Source of the DNA: a virus
Reading direction: 5' to 3' (one strand)
DNA: 30,675 bases
IMG/VR virus record: IMGVR_UViG_3300008266_000309
Location: 1-30,675 of that record
The notes below the pieces were generated by a model, which was not told the origin of the DNA, searched no databases, and was given only the letters and a program-made list of their open reading frames with translations. The stretch's first letter is position 1; each line of letters opens with the position of its first letter. Shown piece after piece: positions 25,990-30,675 of the stretch. The position numbers were made by a program, and so were the translations under genes.

Positions 25990-27213
25990 ATGGAAAACAA
26001 AAGCACAATTATTAAGGCAGTACTAGGTATTGTGACCTTAATGGTATTATTATTCTTCAATCCGTTATCATATAATGACGCAGGTGAAAGAACAGTAGTA
26101 GAACAATTCGATGGTAAACAATTTGTTCAGTATTCACCTGGGGTTTATTATGCAGGTTTCTTTGCTAAAGAAAGACCATGGCCAAATCAGATTTCAGTAT
26201 CATATCAAGCAGATGCTCCTGATTTAGATCTAAAAGATGGAACTATTGAAATTGGTAAACAAACAATTCGATTTGGTGGTGACGCTACATCAGCTAGTAT
26301 AAGCGGTATTGTTCAATATATTTTACCTGTAGATGAAAAAGAAATGATTGAAATGCATAATGCACATCGTACACCTCAATCATTAGTACAAAAACGTTTA
26401 GCACCTTATACTAAAGAATGTTTACAATCATCTGCTCAATTAATGTCAAGTGAAGTACATTATAGTGGTGGTCGAGCTCAAATGGCCCAAGATTTCCAAG
26501 ACCAATTAAAGAATGGAGTGTTTATTTTAAAGACAAGTGATAAAGTAGTATATGATTCATTAGAAAAAGAAAACAAACGTGTTTATGAAACTAATCCATT
26601 AACTGATAAAAACGGTAATATTAAACGTAAAATATCATCTATTAAAGAATATGGTATCACAGTTGCAGATGCTGCAATCACAGATGTTGACTATGAAGAA
26701 CGAGTTGATAACATGTTAGCTAAGAAAATTGATGCATCAACTAAAGCATCAGTCGCTAAACAAGAGTTATTAACTGCACAACAACAACAATTAACTGCAA
26801 AAGCTAAAGGTGAACAACGACTAGTTGAAATCGAATATCAACAAAAACAAGAACAAACTAAACAAATTGTTGCCGCTCAAACTAAAGTTGAGGTTGCTAA
26901 ACAGGATATGGAACAACAACGTATTCAAGCACAAGCAGCTGATTTAGAAGCTCGTAAGGTTAAAACATTAGCTGACGCTGAAGCTTATGCTAAACAAAGA
27001 GTAATGGCAGCGGATGGCGCGTTAGATAAAAAATTAGCAGCATATCAAAATGTACAAAAATATTGGTCTGAAGCGTTCGCAAGATATCAAGGTAATATGG
27101 TTCCATATTATCAGTCAGGTGGAGGTAATAGTGGTAATGGTGGTGTTAACTTTATGGAGTTAATGGGTGCTAAAGCTGCTAAAGACTTATCATTAGAATT
27201 AAGAAATAAATAA
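25990..27213 (+). CDS. SPFH/band 7 (stomatin/prohibitin-like) membrane protein
   Basis: 407 residues. Membrane helix at 9-26 (AVLGIVTLMVLLFFNPLS), then an SPFH domain (30-240) with ERTVVEQFDGKQFVQYSPGVYY and IVQYILPVDEKEM, then a long Ala/Gln/Lys-rich coiled coil (about 245-350, AKAKGEQRLVEIEYQQKQEQ and so on) and a Gly-rich end with MELMGAKAAKDLSLELRNK. This is the layout of HflK/HflC and stomatins, which form ring or cage assemblies that gather membrane proteases. In a phage it may shield or alter the host envelope or FtsH activity. Unknown partners are the three small membrane genes before it. Confidence 0.9.
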   Translation: MENKSTIIKAVLGIVTLMVLLFFNPLSYNDAGERTVVEQFDGKQFVQYSPGVYYAGFFAKERPWPNQISVSYQADAPDLDLKDGTIEIGKQTIRFGGDATSASISGIVQYILPVDEKEMIEMHNAHRTPQSLVQKRLAPYTKECLQSSAQLMSSEVHYSGGRAQMAQDFQDQLKNGVFILKTSDKVVYDSLEKENKRVYETNPLTDKNGNIKRKISSIKEYGITVADAAITDVDYEERVDNMLAKKIDASTKASVAKQELLTAQQQQLTAKAKGEQRLVEIEYQQKQEQTKQIVAAQTKVEVAKQDMEQQRIQAQAADLEARKVKTLADAEAYAKQRVMAADGALDKKLAAYQNVQKYWSEAFARYQGNMVPYYQSGGGNSGNGGVNFMELMGAKAAKDLSLELRNK

Positions 27214-27222
27214 TAACAATAA

Positions 27223-27247
27223 AGGTACAGGTGTAATGCCTGTACCT
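27223..27247 (+). terminator. Perfect 9-bp hairpin after the SPFH gene
   Basis: AGGTACAGG (27223-27231) pairs with CCTGTACCT (27239-27247) over a TGTAATG loop. The tail is ATATTAAA and not a T run, so it may be a weak terminator or an mRNA-stabilising hairpin. Confidence 0.55.
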
Positions 27248-27263
27248 ATATTAAACCAATAAT

Positions 27264-27605
27264 ATGAAAGAACAAATTTGGACAGGTGGTTCATCAGGTA
27301 CAACAAATTGGCATTTTGGTGATACATTAAATCTAACTAACCCAAGAATTTCTACAGCAGCAGTATATGCGGGTACAGAATTAATTTTAAATAATATGAA
27401 TAAAGTAAATAATCAACTCGTCGCTATTTTTAAAATTGAGCGTAACGACAAAAACGAAATCACATCAGCTAAATTTATTAAAGAGATGTGGATTGAAACT
27501 AAAAACGGTTCATCAGTAGACTTTGAAGTAGCTAAAGATCCAGAAATTAGCAAATACAAAGCAGATGAAATCGCAATTAGAACAATATATACATTATCGT
27601 TCTAA
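27264..27605 (+). CDS. Unknown phage protein
   Basis: 113 residues, beta-rich. Starts MKEQIWTGGSSGTTNWHFGD and has ISTAAVYAGTELILNNMNKV, LVAIFKIERND and FIKEMWIETKNGSSVDFEV, a strand-helix-strand order that might form a small oligomer. No family recognised. Situated between a hairpin and the tRNA-like RNA. Confidence 0.72.
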   Translation: MKEQIWTGGSSGTTNWHFGDTLNLTNPRISTAAVYAGTELILNNMNKVNNQLVAIFKIERNDKNEITSAKFIKEMWIETKNGSSVDFEVAKDPEISKYKADEIAIRTIYTLSF

Positions 27606-27788
27606 GAAACCGTAGGTATATTTGAAAGTAAAGTCCTATTCAAAAAACTTAATAACTTTCGTTAGTCAGGTGAGTTGGTGCTCACGGAGAGTCGTTAAAT
27701 GGAAAGATACCATATCGACGAGGTGGTAAATGCCGAACAGGTTCAATTCCTGTCCTGACTACAAAAAATAAAAAATTATAGAATCAAT
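27606..27788 (+). other. Longest non-coding interval (183 nt)
   Basis: Contains the tRNA-like RNA and, just before it, a hairpin GAAAGT (27624-27629) with ACTTTC (27655-27660), extended by AGT/ACT inside. A TATATTTG box at 27617-27624 equals a perfect Bacteroidota -7 element but has ATTA instead of TTTG 20 nt upstream, so promoter status is open. Confidence 0.6.
27664..27761 (+). tRNA. tRNA-like RNA, isotype not assignable
   Basis: Perfect 7-bp acceptor stem AGTCAGG (27664-27670) with CCTGACT (27754-27760), then discriminator A. Perfect 5-bp T stem ACAGG/CCTGT (27737-27741, 27749-27753) with loop TTCAATT, giving the classic GGTTCAATTCC box. A D-arm-like TGAG-TTGGTG-CTCA follows the acceptor directly. 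The 52 nt left before the T arm do not make a normal 17-nt anticodon arm: they fold as GTCG/CGAC enclosing ATGG-AAAGATA-CCAT (no U33), or as TACCA/TGGTA. Length 98 nt, no encoded CCA. A degenerate tRNA, one with an insertion, or a tRNA-mimicking RNA are the alternatives. Confidence 0.5.
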
Positions 27789-28115
27789 ATGGAAAACATG
27801 GTGAATATAAGATTAGAATTAGGGATTAGCGCCCAAAAAATGATTCAACAAGTTCAAATACATAATGAAAATATTGAAGATCAAATTTCAAAAGGTATTG
27901 AACTTGCATTAAATGATCTTTGTGAAGGAGATAATTTTGTTCAACATGTAAGAGAGGAAACAAAAAGAGAATTAAAAAATATAGTACATCAAAGAGTTTT
28001 TAGTTATGATGTTCAATCAAAAATAGAAAAAGCAATCTCACAAAAGATAAGTAAAAAAATTGAAGATTACGCAGATGGTATAGCTGAAAAAATGATAAAT
28101 GCTTTAACTAAATAA
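27789..28115 (+). CDS. Unknown helical phage protein
   Basis: 108 residues, almost wholly helical with heptad-like spacing (AQKMIQQVQIHNENIEDQI, REETKRELKNIVHQRV, KIEKAISQKISKKIEDY). Probably a small dimeric coiled-coil protein. No function recognised. Follows the tRNA-like RNA by 27 nt. Confidence 0.75.
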   Translation: MENMVNIRLELGISAQKMIQQVQIHNENIEDQISKGIELALNDLCEGDNFVQHVREETKRELKNIVHQRVFSYDVQSKIEKAISQKISKKIEDYADGIAEKMINALTK

Positions 28116-28134
28116 ATGAATCTAATAGAACCTG

Positions 28135-28166
28135 TTTGGCTTTCCAATATTGAGATGTTATATTTA
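28135..28166 (+). promoter_or_regulatory. Bacteroidota-type promoter P8
   Basis: TTTG at 28135-28138 (continuing GGCT), 20 nt, TATATTTA at 28159-28166. Predicted start about 28170, leader of about 30 nt to ATG 28200. The site lies inside an apparent longer frame beginning at 28116, which shows that frame is too long. Confidence 0.8.
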
Positions 28167-28199
28167 AATGTAATAAATCAAGAAATTAAAAATCATTAT

Positions 28200-28400
28200 A
28201 TGACATTTATGTATGAATTAATATTAGTAGAAACATCACTACCAACTAAGAATGGATGGTATTTTTGTGGAGGATATGATGTTAATGGTAAAAAAGAACC
28301 ATATGGGTTATATAAATTTACTTTATCTGATAGAACAGGAAAACCATATTTTTCTGCATCAACACAACCTGAATGGTGGTTAAAAGACTTAAAAGAATAA
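28200..28400 (+). CDS. Small DUF551-like phage protein
   Basis: 66 residues. LILVETSLPTKNGWYFCGGY and the end STQPEWWLKDLKE follow the layout of small phage proteins of the DUF551 type (Leu-Pro-x-x-x-G-W-Y, then W-W-L). An ATG at 28116 is in frame, but translation from there would run through promoter P8 (WLSNIEMLYLNVINQ), so 28200 is taken (28209 is also possible). The next gene has a similar ending and may be related. Confidence 0.7.
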   Translation: MTFMYELILVETSLPTKNGWYFCGGYDVNGKKEPYGLYKFTLSDRTGKPYFSASTQPEWWLKDLKE

Positions 28401-28403
28401 AAC

Positions 28404-28673
28404 ATGGAAACAATATTTATAAAAGTACTTTGTAGCGATAGACTGCCGAAAGTAGCAAATAAACATTATTTAACAATTTCTCAACGTGGTTATGAAACTG
28501 CAAGATTATTTGATGGCAAACAGTTTAAAACTTCTTATCATGATGGAGAAATAATTTATTGGTTTGAAGAAGTACCTATCAACACTATTAAAGCAGATGC
28601 TTGGGATGAAGGAGTAAAGGCTGTTGAAACTTTTCTCTTTAATGATATACCATCTACTAACCCCTATAAATAA
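28404..28673 (+). CDS. Small DUF551-like phage protein
   Basis: 89 residues. SDRLPKVANKHYLTISQRG and DGEIIYWFEEVPI match the small-phage-protein pattern L-P-x-x-x-x-x-Y then Y-W-F-E-E-V. Followed by an acidic helical end. It is 3 nt after the previous gene, to which it may be distantly related. Function unknown. Confidence 0.72.
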   Translation: METIFIKVLCSDRLPKVANKHYLTISQRGYETARLFDGKQFKTSYHDGEIIYWFEEVPINTIKADAWDEGVKAVETFLFNDIPSTNPYK

Positions 28674-28708
28674 ATACAACTATGAGTAATAACGGAGGAA
28701 AATAATAT

Positions 28709-28954
28709 ATGAATTTATATTTAGGACAAAAAGTAAAACATAGAAACATTTATAATGGTTCTGAAATAATGACTGTTGTAGGCCTTAGATTTACTGAGGT
28801 AGAATTAGAAGGTGATTGGAGTGGAGGTACTCACTCAGTTACTCAAAAAGATTGGGTACCAATAAAAGGTATAATTTATCAAAACAATTGGGGAGCATGG
28901 ATTGATGAAGAAAATGATAGTAGTTTTACTAAAAATGCAGGACCAAGAGATTAA
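28709..28954 (+). CDS. Small unknown protein with Shine-Dalgarno start
   Basis: 81 residues. GQKVKHRNIYNGSEIMTVVGL and TEVELEGDWSGG look like a small SH3-type barrel. The start is preceded by GGAGG, ending 10 nt before the ATG, one of the very few Shine-Dalgarno-like sites in the window. A mini frame ATGAGTAATAACGGAGGAAAATAA (8 codons) ends just upstream and may couple translation. Function unknown. Confidence 0.7.
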   Translation: MNLYLGQKVKHRNIYNGSEIMTVVGLRFTEVELEGDWSGGTHSVTQKDWVPIKGIIYQNNWGAWIDEENDSSFTKNAGPRD

Positions 28955-28959
28955 ATAAA

Positions 28960-29118
28960 ATGAAAGCAAAACGAAAGAAAATAAATAACATGAGTATAAA
29001 TAGTTGGAATCCAACTATTGTGAGATTCCAACTAATATACGCTTCAGGTAAAAATAATTCTAGTAGAGGTTATGCTCGTCGAGAATTAATTAAAATAAAT
29101 AAATTTAAAAATAAATAA
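28960..29118 (+). CDS. Small basic protein (52 aa)
   Basis: 52 residues, starting MKAKRKKINNM and ending INKFKNK. Basic, helical at the end (YARRELIKI). It fills the space between two genes (5 nt and 1 nt), but its coding DNA also carries a 10-bp inverted repeat (29001-29034), so an RNA role is an alternative. Confidence 0.55.
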   Translation: MKAKRKKINNMSINSWNPTIVRFQLIYASGKNNSSRGYARRELIKINKFKNK

Positions 29119-29119
29119 C

Positions 29120-29374
29120 ATGGTTATAGCAATTACAATTTTATCAGTTTTACTGGTGATTACTTTATTAATTAGTTTAGCTTGTGTAGCTCATATTATT
29201 AAAATAAATAAAGAATTAACTTTAATAAGTGAAGAACAATCACGTCAAAATGAGGATATTAAAAATTTAATAACATCACAAATGGAAGTAATAAGAGTAT
29301 TGCAATATGCGGCGTCATTAGAAACTCAAAAACAAAATAATATACCTTGGTCAAATACTAAAGGAGAAGCATAA
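29120..29374 (+). CDS. Small bitopic membrane protein
   Basis: 84 residues. N-terminal membrane helix AITILSVLLVITLLISLACVAHI (4-26), then a charged helix (INKELTLISEEQSRQNEDIK) and a short tail. Possibly a holin-like or spanin-like factor, but no lysis gene is near, so this is only a guess. Its stop overlaps the next start (TAATG). Confidence 0.75.
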   Translation: MVIAITILSVLLVITLLISLACVAHIIKINKELTLISEEQSRQNEDIKNLITSQMEVIRVLQYAASLETQKQNNIPWSNTKGEA

Positions 29375-29661
29375 TGGATATAGGAAGTTTAGTTGAATGT
29401 ATTAATGATGTTTTTAATTTAGAACAACTTAAATTAATAGATAATAAACCAAAAAAAGGTAAAATATACACTATTAGAAGAATACAACATTATCCAAATA
29501 ATAAAGTAGGTGTATTATTAGAAGAAATAATTAATGAACCTTTAATAACACCTAATGTAGATGGGTTATTTGAACCAACATTTAATATAGAACGTTTTAG
29601 GGAATTACCTGAAATTAATATTGATGAATTAACAGAAATATTTGAATTAGACAACAAATAG
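29374..29661 (+). CDS. Unknown phage protein (RFREL family-like)
   Basis: 95 residues. GSLVECINDVFN, KKGKIYTIRRIQHYPNNKVGVLLEEI and FNIERFRELPEIN follow a pattern I know from small proteins in many tailed phages: a Gly-Lys-x-Tyr-Thr strand, LLEEI, then RFREL. Beta-barrel-like fold is likely. Function unknown. Ends directly before promoter P9. Confidence 0.8.
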   Translation: MDIGSLVECINDVFNLEQLKLIDNKPKKGKIYTIRRIQHYPNNKVGVLLEEIINEPLITPNVDGLFEPTFNIERFRELPEINIDELTEIFELDNK

Positions 29662-29693
29662 TTTGGCTCCTCAAGGAGCCTTCATTATATTTA
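29662..29693 (+). promoter_or_regulatory. Bacteroidota-type promoter P9
   Basis: TTTG at 29662-29665 (continuing GGCT), 20 nt, TATATTTA at 29686-29693. Predicted start about 29697, leader of about 20 nt to ATG 29717. Confidence 0.8.
29665..29685 (+). terminator. Hairpin overlapping promoter P9
   Basis: GGCTCC (29665-29670) and GGAGCC (29675-29680), loop TCAA, then TTCATT. It sits after the stop of the previous gene and inside the promoter spacer, the same arrangement as at 704-724. Confidence 0.5.
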
Positions 29694-29716
29694 CAATGTA
29701 ATAAAAACAAAATAAT

Positions 29717-29983
29717 ATGCCAACTATTGATGTAGAAGTAGATGATATACTTTGGAGTATGTCTAAATGGGATAAACAAAACATAGCTAATTCATTATAT
29801 GATAATGATGGTATTGTCCCTAAACAATTACAAAAAGATTTAGAAACTGTAATAAGTCGTGAACCATCAACTCCTCTAGAACAAGAATTATGGAACACAT
29901 TAGAATTAATTTGGGACAATAGAATGTTCTTAAATGATTATAATTTAAAAACACTAAAACATTTATCTAAAAAAGGAATATAA
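29717..29983 (+). CDS. Unknown phage protein (DILWSMS family-like)
   Basis: 88 residues, helical. DVEVDDILWSMSKWDKQNIA and SLYDNDGIVPKQLQKDL follow a small-phage-protein pattern (D-I-L-x-S-M-S then L-Y-x-D-G-x-V-P-K) that I know without a function. First gene of the last unit, driven by P9. Confidence 0.78.
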   Translation: MPTIDVEVDDILWSMSKWDKQNIANSLYDNDGIVPKQLQKDLETVISREPSTPLEQELWNTLELIWDNRMFLNDYNLKTLKHLSKKGI

Positions 29984-29984
29984 T

Positions 29985-30182
29985 ATGAAATATTTTAATG
30001 AGTCTATTTATACTAGATTTTCTAGTGAAGATTTGAAAAAAGGAAGTCTTATGATTAAAAAAGAATTTCCTAATGGCCCAGCAGTTATCACAACTTATCC
30101 TGATAGAGTATACTCATTTAATGAGATAGCAAATCATATACGATTATCATATCAAGAAATAAGTAAATCATTACATTCATAA
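29985..30182 (+). CDS. Small unknown protein
   Basis: 65 residues. FPNGPAVITTYPDRVYSFNE is beta-like and the end IANHIRLSYQEISKSL resembles a short helix-turn-helix, but this is too short to claim. It is 1 nt after the previous gene. Function unknown. Confidence 0.65.
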   Translation: MKYFNESIYTRFSSEDLKKGSLMIKKEFPNGPAVITTYPDRVYSFNEIANHIRLSYQEISKSLHS

Positions 30183-30202
30183 ATCAAATAATTATAAAAA
30201 AC

Positions 30203-30640
30203 ATGAGAGAAATAGTTTATAATGGGTTACAAACCCCTGATGGTACAATAATAGAGTCTACCCATAGGCATGATTATGTATCTTATAAAGATAAAAATGG
30301 TAAAGATTATATTATTGATGGTGGATTAAGTTATGTTAGATGTTCTAATAATGGTGATGAAAAAATATTAACTAAATATGCAGATCAACCTCATGAAGAA
30401 ATACGTAATTATGCTTTTAGAGCAGGTTATGGTAAACGAGGTGAAAAAGATTATGGTGTTTATAGAATAACTCGAATTGCTGATATGGATGATGATTATT
30501 TAAAAGACGCTATTAATTATGTTAAAGATATTATAATTAATACTCCATCAGTTGTTAATGGATTAGAAGATAATGAACATCCACCAGTATTGCAAATATT
30601 GTTAAATGAAAAAAAATATAGAAAATCATTAATAAAATGA
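30203..30640 (+). CDS. Phage protein with TPDGT / HRHDYV motif, unknown function
   Basis: 145 residues. LQTPDGTIIESTHRHDYVSY and the following DYIIDGGLSYVRCS are the hallmark of a small protein found in many tailed phages with no known role. The conserved HRHD could bind metal. The helical C-terminal part includes DDYLKDAINYVKDII. The stop overlaps the next ATG by 3 nt. Confidence 0.82.
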   Translation: MREIVYNGLQTPDGTIIESTHRHDYVSYKDKNGKDYIIDGGLSYVRCSNNGDEKILTKYADQPHEEIRNYAFRAGYGKRGEKDYGVYRITRIADMDDDYLKDAINYVKDIIINTPSVVNGLEDNEHPPVLQILLNEKKYRKSLIK

Positions 30641-30675
30641 TACTTATAGCGCTATTTAAGTTACTAGTAATTAAT
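30637..30675 (+). CDS. Start of a gene cut by the window end
   Basis: ATG at 30637 overlaps the stop of the previous gene (ATGA) and stays open to the last base, encoding MILIALFKLLVIN. The hydrophobic start suggests a membrane or exported protein. Only 13 codons are visible. Confidence 0.5.
   Translation, partial: MILIALFKLLVIN

Noticed and set aside
28667-28674. TATAAATA, the T4 late promoter sequence
   Set aside because: It is formed by the last codons and stop of a gene in AT-rich DNA, and a copy also occurs inside gp44; expected by chance.
29671-29919. Antisense frame opposite the gene at 29717
   Set aside because: Overlaps promoter P9 and a gene with a phage-type motif; no own start signals.

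Overview
The window looks like part of a large, very AT-rich, T4-like tailed-phage genome. Every supported gene is on the + strand, packed with 1-29 nt overlaps or gaps of a few bases. The left part carries a recognisable T4-type replisome: family B DNA polymerase (gp43), sliding clamp (gp45), clamp loader large and small subunits (gp44, gp62), and a RecB/Cas4-like nuclease. The host is probably a member of the Bacteroidota. Nine promoter-like sites share a TTTG box (often TTTGGCT), a spacer of exactly 20 nt and a TATATTTA-like box, which matches the -33/-7 promoter of that phylum. Shine-Dalgarno sequences are almost absent and start codons are preceded by A-rich tracts, often ending in AAGTT.

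Layout. 1-682: 3' end of a virion fibre-type gene with short Thr/Gly/Ser repeats and a jelly-roll-like tip. 700-9305: replication block (polymerase, clamp, GroES, GroEL, clamp loader, nuclease). A full groES-groEL pair sits inside the replisome operon. 9342-9524: a ribbon-helix-helix-like regulator. 9530-19777: a 10.2-kb carbohydrate cassette of 13 tightly coupled genes. It holds two GT4 glycosyltransferases, a zinc-ribbon protein, three or four GT-A/GT2 enzymes, a GT10 (fucosyltransferase)-like enzyme, a short DegT/DnrJ-type protein, NeuD-like and CatB-like acyltransferases, a PhyH-type dioxygenase and a CmcI-like methyltransferase. No promoter of the nine-site type lies between 4105 and 19783, so the late replisome genes and the sugar cassette may share one long transcript.

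19783-24612: small accessory genes in short transcription units: zinc-finger, AT-hook and HTH proteins, a degenerate HNH-like protein, a GIY-YIG homing endonuclease, and several unknown families. Here terminators are fused directly to the next promoter. 24613-27213: a membrane module ending in an SPFH/band-7 protein. 27606-27788: the longest non-coding gap (183 nt), containing a tRNA-like RNA with perfect acceptor and T arms but no normal anticodon arm. 27789-30675: small phage genes of mostly unknown function, the last one cut by the window edge.

Interpretation: the left half copies the genome and may assist folding of phage proteins through its own chaperonin. The middle encodes synthesis of a decorated sugar chain whose acceptor (virion, DNA or host surface) cannot be told from this window. 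The right half is accessory host-interaction and regulatory DNA. The promoter map corrects several gene starts (4124, 28200) and suggests that at least two transcripts begin practically at their start codon (738 and 19819). Family calls come from reading motifs; no database search was run.
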